A stretch of DNA of 64,000 nucleotides, from the NCBI GenBank assembly GCA_045345765.1, contig CP148265.1, positions 1,984,001 through 2,048,000 of the forward strand, written 5' to 3'. A model generated the notes under the pieces. The model saw only the letters and a list, made by a program, of their open reading frames with translations, did no database searches and was not told the DNA's origin. Made by a program: the position numbers and the translations under genes. How positions within the stretch are numbered: position 1 is the stretch's first letter; each line of letters begins with the position of its first letter. The DNA comes from JAOARY01 sp045345765. GTDB lineage: Bacteria > Bacillota > Clostridia > Peptostreptococcales > Peptostreptococcaceae. Of this stretch, positions 8,135 to 16,441 are shown piece by piece.

Positions 8135-9403
8135 TTGCTTACTACCTTTAGGAACGCGTTTAAAATACCTGATTTAAGGAAGAGAATATTGTTTACACTA
8201 TTAATGGTAATAGTGTTTAGAATAGGAGCATCAATCCCAGTACCAGGAATAGATAGAGAATATATTAAGCAAACTGTTGAAAATGCTGGTATATTATCTT
8301 TTTACGATTTGGTTTCTGGAGGTGCATTTAGAAACTTTACTTTATTTGCATTAGGTATTTCTCCTTACATTACAGCTTCCATCATAGTACAATTACTTAC
8401 AATTGCTATTCCGAGTTTAGAAGAACTTTCTAAGTCCGGAGAAGAGGGAAGAAAAAAAATGATCCAGTATACTAGATATGGAACAATTGTATTGGCACTT
8501 ATTCAGGCAACTGGTATTAGTGTAGGGTTATTTAGAAATGCATTAGTTTCTAAAGATACTTTATCAATTGTTACTGTAGTTCTTACATTAACAGCAGGAA
8601 CTGCTTTTTTAATGTGGTTAGGAGAACAAATCACACAAAAAGGTATTGGAAATGGAATATCAATACTTATATTCGTAGGTATAATTTCTAGACTTCCAGG
8701 TTCGACATTTAGAAGTTATGAGTTATTTAGCAAAGGACAACTTAATGTTATTCAAATTGCTATATTTACTCTGATGGCTCTAATGGTTATTGTAGGAGTA
8801 ATTGCCATATTGCAAGGAGTTAGAAAAATTCCAGTGCAATATGCAAAGAGAGTAGTAGGAAGAAAAATGTATGGTGGACAGAGTACACATATACCGATGA
8901 AAGTAAATACTGCTGGAGTTATTCCTGTAATATTTGCAATATCGCTTATGTATTTTCCTCAGACAATAGCGTTCTTTGTAAAAGGAGATTTTCAAGCCTT
9001 TTTAAGCAAATGGTTTTCCACTAATGGTAACCCAGGGATATGGATTTATATAGGTGTTGAGGCCTTACTTATTATATTCTTTGCTTACTTCTATACATCA
9101 GTTACATTCAATCCGTTTGATGTTGCTGATAATATGAAGAACTCTGGTGGATTTATTCCAGGAATTAGACCTGGTAATGCTACTGGAGAGTACTTAAGTA
9201 AAGTATTAAATAGACTTACTTTTGTAGGATCAATATTCTTAGCTATTATAGCTGTTATGCCAGTACTTATTATTAAGTTTGGTAATATACCATTTAGATT
9301 CGGTGGAACATCGCTACTAATTATAGTAGGGGTTGCGCTTGAAACAATGAAGCAAATAGAAGCCCAAATGTTGATGAGACATTATCAAGGGTTTTTGAAA
9401 TAG
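8135..9403 (+). CDS. secY: Protein translocase channel subunit SecY
   Basis: 422 residues, 10 predicted membrane segments. It is the pore of the SecYEG translocon that exports unfolded proteins and inserts membrane proteins. Typical SecY segments are seen: IPVPGIDREY after TM1, the plug/TM2 region GGAFRNFTLFALGISPYITASI (about residues 62-83), and the cytoplasmic loop GIRPGNATGEYL (about 345-356). The start is TTG at 8135, with GAGGTGATT overlapping the rplO stop. It sits between rplO and adk, as in most Firmicutes. Confidence 0.96.
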   Translation: MLTTFRNAFKIPDLRKRILFTLLMVIVFRIGASIPVPGIDREYIKQTVENAGILSFYDLVSGGAFRNFTLFALGISPYITASIIVQLLTIAIPSLEELSKSGEEGRKKMIQYTRYGTIVLALIQATGISVGLFRNALVSKDTLSIVTVVLTLTAGTAFLMWLGEQITQKGIGNGISILIFVGIISRLPGSTFRSYELFSKGQLNVIQIAIFTLMALMVIVGVIAILQGVRKIPVQYAKRVVGRKMYGGQSTHIPMKVNTAGVIPVIFAISLMYFPQTIAFFVKGDFQAFLSKWFSTNGNPGIWIYIGVEALLIIFFAYFYTSVTFNPFDVADNMKNSGGFIPGIRPGNATGEYLSKVLNRLTFVGSIFLAIIAVMPVLIIKFGNIPFRFGGTSLLIIVGVALETMKQIEAQMLMRHYQGFLK

Positions 9404-9408
9404 AAAAT

Positions 9409-9430
9409 TAAGGGGATTTTATCCCCTTTA
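9409..9430 (+). terminator. Hairpin between secY and adk
   Basis: A compact stem (AAGGGGAT, short T loop, ATCCCCTT) lies in the 64-base gap after secY and is followed by the T-rich run AGTTTGGTTTT. It could attenuate transcription into adk-map or stabilise the upstream mRNA. The T-tract is broken, so complete termination is unlikely, and the genes after it still belong to the same cluster. Confidence 0.5.
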
Positions 9431-9467
9431 GTTTGGTTTTAAAATAATCGACTAGGAGATGAGGAAT

Positions 9468-10115
9468 ATGAGACTTATACTACTTGGACCTCCAGGTGCT
9501 GGAAAGGGAACACAAGCAAAGAGTATAATTAATGAATATAAGATACCTCATATATCTACAGGAGATATATTTAGAAAGAACATAAAAGAAGGAACTCCAC
9601 TAGGCAAAAAAGCTAAAGACTTTATAGATAAAGGTCTTTTAGTTCCAGATGAGCTTGTTGTTGATCTTGTTAAGTCTAGATTAGATGAAGATGACTGCAA
9701 GAATGGATTTTTACTAGATGGTTTCCCAAGAACTTTAGTTCAAGCTACGGCTTTGGAAGAAGTTTTAGGAGATTCTATGAAATTAGATTATGTTATCAAT
9801 ATAGAAGTTAAAAAAGAACTTTTAGTTGATAGAATAACAGGTAGACGTATGTGTAAGGATTGCGGAGCTGCATTCCACGTATCGTTTAATCCTCCTAAAA
9901 AAGAATCTGTTTGTGATCTGTGTGACGGAGAACTTTATCAAAGGAAAGATGATACAGTAGAAACTGTTGCTAGTAGAATAGATGTATATTTAAATGAAAC
10001 TATGCCTTTAGTTGATTTTTATACAAAAAAGGATATACTATTGAATGTAGATGGAGAACAAGAGATATCTAAAGTTTTTGAAGACATAAAAAAAGCTCTA
10101 GGAAGTGAGGAGTAA
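9468..10115 (+). CDS. adk: Adenylate kinase, zinc-LID form
   Basis: 215 residues. It interconverts ATP + AMP and 2 ADP. The P-loop GPPGAGKGTQA is at residues 7-17 and the AMP-site segments STGDIFR and DGFPRT are present. The LID domain has a zinc ribbon of the form CxxC-x16-CxxC (CKDC and CDLC), as in Gram-positive enzymes. The ATG at 9468 is preferred because AGGAGATGAGG precedes it and MRLILLGPPG is the family N-terminus; an in-frame ATG at 9459 lies inside the ribosome binding site. Its stop overlaps map (TAATG). Confidence 0.96.
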   Translation: MRLILLGPPGAGKGTQAKSIINEYKIPHISTGDIFRKNIKEGTPLGKKAKDFIDKGLLVPDELVVDLVKSRLDEDDCKNGFLLDGFPRTLVQATALEEVLGDSMKLDYVINIEVKKELLVDRITGRRMCKDCGAAFHVSFNPPKKESVCDLCDGELYQRKDDTVETVASRIDVYLNETMPLVDFYTKKDILLNVDGEQEISKVFEDIKKALGSEE

Positions 10116-10861
10116 TGATACAAATAAGATCCTCTAAGGAAATAGAAGCTTTAAAGGATGCTGGAAAGATAGTAGCAGAAACTCATGAACTTCTAAGAGA
10201 AGCTCTTAAGATAGGAATAACGACAAAAGAACTTGATGAATTAGCTGAAAAGAATATAAGAAAATATGGTGCTACTCCTTCTTTTAAAGGATATGGTGGT
10301 TTTCCAGCTAGCATATGTGCATCGAAGAACGAAGTTGTAGTTCATGGATTTCCTGATAAAAAACCTCTTTTACAAGGGGAGATAATAAGTCTTGATATAG
10401 GGGCTTATTACAACGGTTATCATGGAGATGCAGCTAGAACTTGGGCTGTTGGTGAAATATCAGAAATTGATAGAAAACTAATTGATGTAACTCAGCAAAG
10501 TTTTTACGAAGGTATAAAATTTGCTAAAGAAGGATATAGATTATCAGACATTTCTCATGCGATTCAAGCTTATGTAGAAAGTTTTGGTTTTTCTATTGTT
10601 AGGGACTTTGTTGGTCATGGTATAGGTAAAGATCTCCACGAAGATCCTCAAATTCCTAATTACGGTCTTCCTAATAGAGGACCAAGATTAACAGAGGGAA
10701 TGGTACTAGCAATTGAACCAATGGTCAATATAGGAACTTATAAAGTGAAAGTACTTTCAGATGGCTGGACTGCTGTCACAATGGATGGAAAAAAATCATC
10801 ACATTATGAAAATACTATTGCCATTACCAAAGATGAGCCACTTTTATTGACGGTTCTATAA
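10115..10861 (+). CDS. map: Methionine aminopeptidase, type Ia
   Basis: 248 residues. It removes N-terminal methionine from nascent proteins using two divalent metals. All five metal ligands can be placed: two Asp in LDIGAYYNGYHGDAART, His in GHGIGKDLHEDPQ, Glu in LAIEPMVNIG, and the last Glu in SSHYENTIAIT. Length and lack of an SH3-type extension fit the type Ia enzyme. The start shares a base with the adk stop, so it is co-translated. Placement between adk and infA is standard in Firmicutes. Confidence 0.96.
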   Translation: MIQIRSSKEIEALKDAGKIVAETHELLREALKIGITTKELDELAEKNIRKYGATPSFKGYGGFPASICASKNEVVVHGFPDKKPLLQGEIISLDIGAYYNGYHGDAARTWAVGEISEIDRKLIDVTQQSFYEGIKFAKEGYRLSDISHAIQAYVESFGFSIVRDFVGHGIGKDLHEDPQIPNYGLPNRGPRLTEGMVLAIEPMVNIGTYKVKVLSDGWTAVTMDGKKSSHYENTIAITKDEPLLLTVL

Positions 10862-10880
10862 AGCCAAAGAGGTGAAATTG

Positions 10881-11189
10881 GTGAATTTAAATGATTTAGA
10901 AATTGGACAGGTGGTCTTTTCCAAAGCGGGAAGAGATAGTAGAAAATTTTTTTTTGTAATTGGTATAATTGATGACAATTATGTATATATTGCTGATGGA
11001 GATTTAAGAAGATTAGATAATCCAAAAAAGAAAAAAATTAAACATCTATCAAAGACTAAAACTGTATCAATAAAATTAAAAGAAAAAATCTTAGCTAATG
11101 AAAAGGTAAACAATGCTTACCTAAGAAGAGAGTTAAGAGAATTGGGATTTAATCCTGAGGAAAATAGAAATGGAGGGTTGGTTACTTAA
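10881..11189 (+). CDS. Small KOW-domain RNA-binding protein (L14e/L27e-like)
   Basis: About 102 residues. The N-terminal part NDLEIGQVVFSKAGRDSRKFFFVIGI has the shape of a KOW/SH3-like domain, as in the small KOW proteins found next to infA in many clostridia. The rest is Lys-rich. The exact role is not known; location in the ribosomal cluster suggests ribosome association. The GTG at 10881 is chosen because AGAGGTGA lies just before it; a GTG at 10872 is an alternative. The stop overlaps the infA start. Confidence 0.85.
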   Translation: MNLNDLEIGQVVFSKAGRDSRKFFFVIGIIDDNYVYIADGDLRRLDNPKKKKIKHLSKTKTVSIKLKEKILANEKVNNAYLRRELRELGFNPEENRNGGLVT

Positions 11190-11407
11190 TGGCCAAAAAA
11201 GATGTTATAGAATTAGAAGGTGTTGTCGTTGAATCTTTACCAAACGCCATGTTTAAGGTAAAATTAGAAAACGATCATGAAATCCTTGCTCACATTTCTG
11301 GTAAACTTAGAATGAATTTTATTAGAATTCTTCCAGGAGATAAGGTAACAGTTGAAATGTCACCTTATGACCTAACAAAAGGAAGAATAATATGGCGTAA
11401 GAAGTAG
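11189..11407 (+). CDS. infA: Translation initiation factor IF-1
   Basis: 72 residues, the exact bacterial length. It is an OB-fold protein that binds the 30S A site during initiation and acts with IF-2 and IF-3. It begins MAKKDVIELEGVVVESLPNAMFKV and contains GKLRMNFIRILPGDKV and the C-terminal DLTKGRIIWR. The ATG overlaps the stop of the KOW gene (TAATG), with GGAGGGTTGG before it. rpmJ follows 21 bases later. Confidence 0.97.
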   Translation: MAKKDVIELEGVVVESLPNAMFKVKLENDHEILAHISGKLRMNFIRILPGDKVTVEMSPYDLTKGRIIWRKK

Positions 11408-11428
11408 TTACTCTAAGGAGGGATATAG

Positions 11429-11542
11429 ATGAAAGTTAGAGCATCTGTAAAACCAATATGCGAAAAATGCAAAGTAATCAGAAGAAAAGGTAAAATAATG
11501 GTTATTTGCGAGAATCCAAAGCATAAACAAAAACAAGGTTAA
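11429..11542 (+). CDS. rpmJ: 50S ribosomal protein L36 (bL36), zinc type
   Basis: A 37-residue gene: MKVRASVKPICEKCKVIRR and onward. The zinc ligands of the classic L36 form (CEKC, then Cys and His in VICENPKH) are all present. L36 organises 23S rRNA near the L6 region. AAGGAGGGATATAG precedes the ATG at 11429. It lies between infA and rpsM, the usual order. Confidence 0.96.
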   Translation: MKVRASVKPICEKCKVIRRKGKIMVICENPKHKQKQG

Positions 11543-11640
11543 TTTTAAAAAAAAACTAGATTTTTTTGTGCGAATGATGTATAATTTTGCATTGGACAGT
11601 AAAGTAAAGAATCATTGAATTGATTAGGAGGTGTAATCAA
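11543..11640 (+). promoter_or_regulatory. Possible internal promoter before rpsM
   Basis: The 98-base gap between rpmJ and rpsM is much more AT-rich than neighbouring gaps. It contains a perfect TATAAT at 11580-11585, but the -35 position 17 bases upstream is poor (TAGATT). It may give extra transcription of rpsM-rpsK-rpsD-rpoA-rplQ. AGGAGGTGTAATCAA before 11641 is the rpsM ribosome binding site. The promoter call is tentative. Confidence 0.3.
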
Positions 11641-12006
11641 ATGGCAAGAATAGCCGGTGTTGACTTACCAAGAGATAAGAGAGTTGAAATAGGACTTACT
11701 TATATATTTGGAATAGGAAGAACAAGATCTAACGTATTATTAGAAAAAGCAGGTATCAATAAAGATACTAGAATAAAAGATCTTACAGAAGATGAAGTAA
11801 ATAAGTTAAGAGGATTAATAGACGAAGATTACCTAGTTGAAGGGGATCTTAGAAGAGAAATTACTCTTAATATAAAAAGACTTAAAGATATCAAATGCTA
11901 CAGAGGTATCAGACATAGATTCAGTTTACCTTTAAGAGGACAAAAAACTAAAACTAATGCTAGAACAAGAAAAGGACCTAAGAAAACAGTAAGCCGTAAG
12001 AAATAG
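11641..12006 (+). CDS. rpsM: 30S ribosomal protein S13 (uS13)
   Basis: 121 residues. S13 lies at the top of the 30S head, forms intersubunit bridges with L5 and 23S rRNA, and its tail reaches the P-site tRNA. It starts MARIAGVDLPRDKRVEIGLTYI and ends with the basic tail LRGQKTKTNARTRKGPKKT. TTAGGAGGTGTAATCAA directly precedes the ATG at 11641; the frame extends upstream to 11620 but that would include the ribosome binding site. It heads the alpha-operon part of the cluster. Confidence 0.96.
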   Translation: MARIAGVDLPRDKRVEIGLTYIFGIGRTRSNVLLEKAGINKDTRIKDLTEDEVNKLRGLIDEDYLVEGDLRREITLNIKRLKDIKCYRGIRHRFSLPLRGQKTKTNARTRKGPKKTVSRKK

Positions 12007-12038
12007 GTTATAATCTAGTGATAAAGGAGGGAAAATAA

Positions 12039-12437
12039 ATGGCTAAGCCAAAGAAAAAAGCTACACGTGTAAGAAGAAAAGAACGTAAAAACATAGAACG
12101 TGGACATGCTCATGTTAAATCTACATTTAACAATACAATAGTTACTCTTACTGATGTACGTGGTAACGCAATTGCTTGGGCAAGTGCAGGACAATTAGGT
12201 TTTAAAGGATCAAGAAAATCTACTCCATTTGCTGCTCAAATGGCTGCAGAAACAGCTGCAAAATCGGCTATGGAACACGGACTTAAGGCGGTAGAAGTAT
12301 TTGTAAAAGGACCAGGTGCAGGTAGAGAAGCTGCAATAAGATCATTACAAGCTGCAGGGCTTGATATAAGCATGATTAAAGATGTTACTCCAATACCTCA
12401 TAATGGTTGTAGACCACCAAAGAGAAGAAGAGTTTAA
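12039..12437 (+). CDS. rpsK: 30S ribosomal protein S11 (uS11)
   Basis: 132 residues. S11 forms part of the 30S platform at the mRNA exit site. Signatures are GHAHVKSTFNNTIVTLTDVRGN (about residues 24-45), PFAAQMAAETAAK, and the C-terminal DVTPIPHNGCRPPKRRRV. AAAGGAGGGAAAATAA precedes the ATG. It is in standard order between S13 and S4. Confidence 0.97.
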   Translation: MAKPKKKATRVRRKERKNIERGHAHVKSTFNNTIVTLTDVRGNAIAWASAGQLGFKGSRKSTPFAAQMAAETAAKSAMEHGLKAVEVFVKGPGAGREAAIRSLQAAGLDISMIKDVTPIPHNGCRPPKRRRV

Positions 12438-12465
12438 TTGATATAATAGGAGGTGTATTGAAAAA

Positions 12466-13089
12466 ATGGCAAGATATAACGGACCAGTATGTAGACTTTG
12501 TCGTAGAGAAGGAATGAAGTTATTCCTTAAAGGAGACAGATGTTATACAGAAAAATGTGCAATGAACAAAAGACCTTATGCTCCAGGAATGCATGGACAA
12601 GGTAGAAAGAAAGTTTCAAACTTTGGAACTCAATTAAGAGAAAAGCAAAAAGTTAAGAGAATATATGGAGTTTTAGAAACTCAATTTAGAAATACTTACG
12701 AAAAAGCTGAAAATATGCAAGGTAAAACAGGTGAAAACTTACTAAGCTTACTAGAAAGAAGATTTGATAATGTAGTTTACAAAATGGGACTAGCAGCATC
12801 AAGAAAAGAAGCTAGACAGTTAGTAAGACACGGACACTTTACACTAAATGGACACAAAGCAAATATACCATCAATGTTAGTTTCAATCGGAGATGAAATA
12901 GTAGTTAAGGAAACTTCTAAAACTTCACCAAAGATGAAATCATTAGTAGAGAACTACACTAGAGTTGTTCCTAATTGGTTAAATGTAGAAATTGAAAAAA
13001 TGCAGGGTAAAGTGGTAGCTCTTCCTACAAGAGAAGATATAGACCTAGAAATAGAGGAACACTTAATCGTTGAGCTTTACTCTAAGTAG
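12466..13089 (+). CDS. rpsD: 30S ribosomal protein S4 (uS4), zinc-binding form
   Basis: 207 residues. S4 starts 30S body assembly and shapes decoding accuracy. The N-terminus holds an intact zinc site (Cys9, Cys12, Cys26, Cys31), so this is the C+ form rather than the zinc-free paralogue. The S4 RNA-binding domain follows at about residues 96-160 (LERRFDNVVYKMGLAASRKEARQLVRHGH). In many Firmicutes rpsD is a separate autoregulated gene; here it is embedded in the alpha operon just before rpoA. Confidence 0.96.
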   Translation: MARYNGPVCRLCRREGMKLFLKGDRCYTEKCAMNKRPYAPGMHGQGRKKVSNFGTQLREKQKVKRIYGVLETQFRNTYEKAENMQGKTGENLLSLLERRFDNVVYKMGLAASRKEARQLVRHGHFTLNGHKANIPSMLVSIGDEIVVKETSKTSPKMKSLVENYTRVVPNWLNVEIEKMQGKVVALPTREDIDLEIEEHLIVELYSK

Positions 13090-13146
13090 AGGGTAGATTA
13101 AAACTCAGCAATCGAATCAGTTGCTCTTATGGAAAAAGTTGCCCTC
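13089..13146 (+). ncRNA. Structured RNA element between rpsD and rpoA
   Basis: The 93-base gap contains a nested fold. GAGGGTAG, starting on the last base of the rpsD stop codon, can pair over 8 positions (with two G-U pairs) with TTGCCCTC ending at 13146. Inside, AGCAA and TTGCT form a second stem. No T-run follows, so it is not a terminator. It could be an mRNA control site for rpoA-rplQ or a processing site. The function is unknown. Confidence 0.4.
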
Positions 13147-13182
13147 AAGTTTGGTCAAAAAAACATAAGGAGGGTTTAATAG

Positions 13183-14127
13183 ATGATAGAAATAGAAAAG
13201 CCGAAGGTTGAGATTCTGGAATTAAATGAAGACCATAGATATGGAAAATTTGTTTTAGAACCTTTGGAAAGAGGTTATGGTATAACTCTTGGTAATGCAC
13301 TAAGAAGAGTACTTTTATCTTCGTTACCTGGTGTAGCAGTAAAATCAATCAGAATAGATGGAGTTTTGCACGAATTTTCTACAGTTCCAGGAGTTAAAGA
13401 AGACGTAACTCAAATAATGCTTACTTTAAAAGAACTTTCTGCAACAATTGATGGAGAAGGCGATAGAACAGTAAGAATAGAAGCGCAAGGAGATCAAATT
13501 GTTACTGCTGGTGACATTATATGTCCTCCTGACGTTGAAATAATAAATAAAGATCTTAAAATAGCAACTTTAGATAAAGGTGCTAAATTTAACATGGAAA
13601 TGGTTATAAGCAAAGGTAGAGGATATGTGCCATCAGAAGAAAATAAATCTGATGATATGCCAATTGGTGTTATTCCAATGGACTCTATTTATACTCCTGT
13701 TGAAAAAGTTAACTATAAAGTTGAAAATACTAGAGTTGGACAAAGAACGGACTTTGATAAACTTGTTATAGAAGTTTGGACAAATGGAAGTATAAATCCA
13801 CAAGAAGGTATTTCTTTAGGATCTAAAATATTAACAGAACATCTTAATCTTTTCATAGACCTTACTGAACATGTTAGCAATGTTGAGATAATGGTTGAAA
13901 AAGAAGAAGATAAAAAAGAAAAAGTTCTAGAGATGACTATCGAAGAACTTGATCTGTCAGTAAGATCGTATAACTGCTTAAAAAGAGCTGGTATAAATAC
14001 GGTTGAAGAACTTACTGAAAAGAATGAAGAAGAAATGATGAAGGTTAGAAATCTAGGAAAGAAATCTTTAGAAGAAGTTGAACAAAAGATAGCTGAATTA
14101 GGCCTTAACCTTAAAAAAGAAGACTAG
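13183..14127 (+). CDS. rpoA: RNA polymerase alpha subunit
   Basis: 314 residues, normal length. The N-terminal domain (about 1-230) dimerises and nucleates the polymerase: RYGKFVLEPLERGYGITLGNALRRVLLSSLPG region, DLTEHVSNVEIM. A short acidic/Lys linker (VEKEEDKKEKVLEM) leads to the C-terminal domain (about 245-314) with helix-hairpin-helix segments SVRSYNCLKRAGINTVEEL and MKVRNLGKKSLEEV that bind UP elements and activators. AAGGAGGGTTTAATAG precedes the ATG. It is co-transcribed with rplQ. Confidence 0.97.
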   Translation: MIEIEKPKVEILELNEDHRYGKFVLEPLERGYGITLGNALRRVLLSSLPGVAVKSIRIDGVLHEFSTVPGVKEDVTQIMLTLKELSATIDGEGDRTVRIEAQGDQIVTAGDIICPPDVEIINKDLKIATLDKGAKFNMEMVISKGRGYVPSEENKSDDMPIGVIPMDSIYTPVEKVNYKVENTRVGQRTDFDKLVIEVWTNGSINPQEGISLGSKILTEHLNLFIDLTEHVSNVEIMVEKEEDKKEKVLEMTIEELDLSVRSYNCLKRAGINTVEELTEKNEEEMMKVRNLGKKSLEEVEQKIAELGLNLKKED

Positions 14128-14145
14128 GCGAAGGAGGGAAATTAG

Positions 14146-14487
14146 ATGGCTAAACAACGTAAACTAGGTCGTGTTACTTCACATAGAAACCTAATGCTTA
14201 GAAATCTTGTAACTGATCTTTTAAGAAACAAAAAGATGACAACAACTGTTACAAGAGCTAAAGAAACAAGAAGAATAGCAGAAAAAATGATCACTCTTGG
14301 TAAAAGAGGAGATTTACATGCAAGAAGACAAGCTCTTGCTTATATATTAGATGAAACTGTAGTTAAAAATCTTTTTGATGAAATAGCACCTTCTTATGCA
14401 GAAAGAAATGGTGGATACACAAGAATAATGAAGCTTGGACCAAGAAAAGGTGACGCTGCAGAAATGGCTATTATTGAATTAGTTTAA
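14146..14487 (+). CDS. rplQ: 50S ribosomal protein L17 (bL17)
   Basis: 113 residues, the short bacterial form. L17 sits near the tunnel exit. It begins MAKQRKLGRVTSHRNLMLRNLVTDL and ends with NGGYTRIMKLGPRKGDAAEMAIIEL, both diagnostic. GAAGGAGGGAAATTAG precedes the ATG. It is the last gene of the ribosomal supercluster and is followed by a clear terminator. Confidence 0.97.
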   Translation: MAKQRKLGRVTSHRNLMLRNLVTDLLRNKKMTTTVTRAKETRRIAEKMITLGKRGDLHARRQALAYILDETVVKNLFDEIAPSYAERNGGYTRIMKLGPRKGDAAEMAIIELV

Positions 14488-14508
14488 TAATAACTTTTCA
14501 CTAAAAAT

Positions 14509-14533
14509 AAGGAAGGCTTAGTCCTTCCTTTTT
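14509..14533 (+). terminator. Terminator after rplQ
   Basis: AAGGAAGG, a CTTAG loop, and CCTTCCTT form an 8-bp stem followed by TTTTT. It ends the ribosomal protein transcript 21 bases after the rplQ stop. Confidence 0.85.
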
Positions 14534-14539
14534 ATAAAA

Positions 14540-14715
14540 ATATATGTTTTATATATTGTATAAAACCGAATATGAGTTTAGTGTGTAGCTTTAACAAGCG
14601 TAAAGATACTAGACGGAGAAGCTTATTAAATAAACTATACATCTACATAACGGATGCATAGTTTAATTAATAATCTTTACACTTAAGAGGGAAAGTATTT
14701 AGCTTTCCCCTTTTG
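14540..14715 (+). ncRNA. Structured leader or small RNA upstream of ecfA1, with its own terminator
   Basis: The gap between rplQ and ecfA1 is highly structured. GTAAAGAT (14600-14607) pairs with ATCTTTAC (14673-14680) to close a domain. Inside it a long hairpin is formed by AAACTAT and CATC with GATG and ATAGTTT (about 14632-14664). AGCTT (14587-14591) could pair with AAGCT (about 14620-14624). AGTGT (14580-14584) can alternatively pair with ACACT (14679-14683). A terminator follows: GGGAAAG (14689-14695), loop, CTTTCCC (14703-14709), then CTTTT. A palindrome (GTTTTATA, 5-base spacer, TATAAAAC) lies at 14546-14567. This is either a riboswitch-like attenuator of the ECF operon or a stand-alone RNA; the class was not recognised. 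Confidence 0.55.
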
Positions 14716-14759
14716 TGTATAAAAAATAAAAGTATTTATCATCCAAAGAGGTGAATTAA

Positions 14760-15596
14760 TTGAAAAAAACTGTAAGTGTAAGCAATGTAATTTTTGAATA
14801 TCATAGAGATGAAGAGGCATTTAAAGCTTTAGATGATTTAAATATTGAAATTAATGAAGGTGAATTTGTTGTAATATTAGGTCATAATGGTTCAGGTAAA
14901 TCTACATTAGCAAAACATTTAAATGCAATACTAAAGCCTAAATCTGGTGATGTTTGCATAAATGGTATGAATACTAAAGATAATAATTTACTTTGGGATA
15001 TCAGACAAAGTGCTGGTATGGTTTTTCAAAATCCAGATAATCAAATAGTAGCTACTATTGTTGAGGAAGATGTTGCATTTGGACCTGAGAATTTGGGCAT
15101 CAAACCCAAAGAAATAAGAAATAGAGTAGATGAAGCACTAAAAGCTGTTGATATGTATGAGTTTAGAAATAAAGCTCCACATTATCTTTCTGGGGGTCAA
15201 AAGCAAAGAGTTGCAATTGCTGGAATAATAGCTATGAAGCCAAATTGTATAATTTTTGATGAACCAACAGCAATGTTAGACCCATCTGGCAGAAAAGAAG
15301 TTATGAATACTATAAAAAAATTAAATAAAGAAGAAAATAAGACAATAATACATATAACACATTTTATGGATGAAGCAGTTGATGCTAATAGAGTAATAGT
15401 TATGGAAAAAGGTAAAGTTATAATGGAAGGAAAACCAAGAGAGATATTTAGTCAGGTAGAAAAACTAAAGAATTTAGGACTGGATGTACCTTCGATGACT
15501 GAACTTTCATATGAACTTAAAAAACAAAACATAGATATATCTTCTGATATATTAACAGTAGAGGAGATGGTGGAAAGTCTATGCCAATTGAAGTAA
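14760..15596 (+). CDS. ecfA1: ECF transporter ATPase EcfA1
   Basis: 278 residues, one of the two ATPases of the energy-coupling factor module that drives uptake of vitamins or metals by interchangeable S components. Walker A is GHNGSGKST (about residues 41-49), the Q-loop is VFQNPDNQIVATIVEEDVAFG, the signature LSGGQKQRVAIAG and Walker B CIIFDEPTAMLDP are intact, and a switch His is in IHITHFMDEA. The start is TTG with AAAGAGGTGAATTAA before it. It overlaps ecfA2 by 16 bases. No S component is nearby, so the substrate cannot be told; group II ECF modules serve several S components. Confidence 0.95.
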   Translation: MKKTVSVSNVIFEYHRDEEAFKALDDLNIEINEGEFVVILGHNGSGKSTLAKHLNAILKPKSGDVCINGMNTKDNNLLWDIRQSAGMVFQNPDNQIVATIVEEDVAFGPENLGIKPKEIRNRVDEALKAVDMYEFRNKAPHYLSGGQKQRVAIAGIIAMKPNCIIFDEPTAMLDPSGRKEVMNTIKKLNKEENKTIIHITHFMDEAVDANRVIVMEKGKVIMEGKPREIFSQVEKLKNLGLDVPSMTELSYELKKQNIDISSDILTVEEMVESLCQLK

Positions 15597-16441
15597 AGAA
15601 TTTAAGTCATATATATTCAAAAGGTACACCTTTTGAGAGTAAAGCATTAGATGATGTTAGCTTTCAGATTGAAGATGGAGAATTTACATGCATAATAGGG
15701 CATACTGGTTCTGGTAAATCAACTTTGATACAACATCTAAATGGGATACTTAAAAAAACATCTGGTAGTATTATAATTAATAACGAAGATATAACAGATT
15801 CAAATATGGATCTTACAAGAATAAGAAAAAAAGTAGGTTTGGTATTTCAATATCCAGAATATCAATTATTTGAAGAAACAATTGAAAAAGATATTGCATA
15901 TGGACCTAGGAATTTAGAAATTGAAGAAGATAAAATAAAAGAAATTGTAAAAGAATCAATGGAAATGGTAGGTTTAGATTATTCATTAAAGGATAGATCA
16001 CCATTTGAACTTTCTGGAGGACAAAGAAGAAGAGTTGCAATAGCTGGAGTAATAGCTATGAGACCAGAAGTTTTGATATTAGATGAACCAACAGCAGGAT
16101 TAGATCCTCATGGTAGAGATGAAATCCTTGATATGATTAGAGATCTTCATAACAAATATAACACTACAATAATTTTGGTATCACATAGTATGGAAGATGT
16201 TGCAAAGATAGCAGATAAACTTATTGTAATGGCAAATGGAAGAGTAAAATACTTAGGTACTCCTAGAGAAGTTTTTCAAAATGAAGAGGGACTTAAAGCA
16301 ATAGGTCTTGATATTCCTAAAGTATCTAGTTTAATGAATAGATTAAAAGAAAAAGGCTTTGATGTTAGAACTGATATTATAAATATTGAAGAAGCTAAAG
16401 AAGAAATACTTAGAGTTTTAAGGGGGGATAATAATGCTTAA
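15581..16441 (+). CDS. ecfA2: ECF transporter ATPase EcfA2
   Basis: 286 residues, the second ATPase of the ECF module. Walker A GHTGSGKST, Q-loop VFQYPEYQLFEETIEKDIAYG (the form with YQLF typical of EcfA2), signature LSGGQRRRVAIAG, Walker B VLILDEPTAGLDP and switch His in LVSHSMEDV are all present. It overlaps ecfA1 at the 5' end and ecfT at the 3' end by 8 bases, so the three are translated together as one complex. Confidence 0.95.
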   Translation: MPIEVKNLSHIYSKGTPFESKALDDVSFQIEDGEFTCIIGHTGSGKSTLIQHLNGILKKTSGSIIINNEDITDSNMDLTRIRKKVGLVFQYPEYQLFEETIEKDIAYGPRNLEIEEDKIKEIVKESMEMVGLDYSLKDRSPFELSGGQRRRVAIAGVIAMRPEVLILDEPTAGLDPHGRDEILDMIRDLHNKYNTTIILVSHSMEDVAKIADKLIVMANGRVKYLGTPREVFQNEEGLKAIGLDIPKVSSLMNRLKEKGFDVRTDIINIEEAKEEILRVLRGDNNA

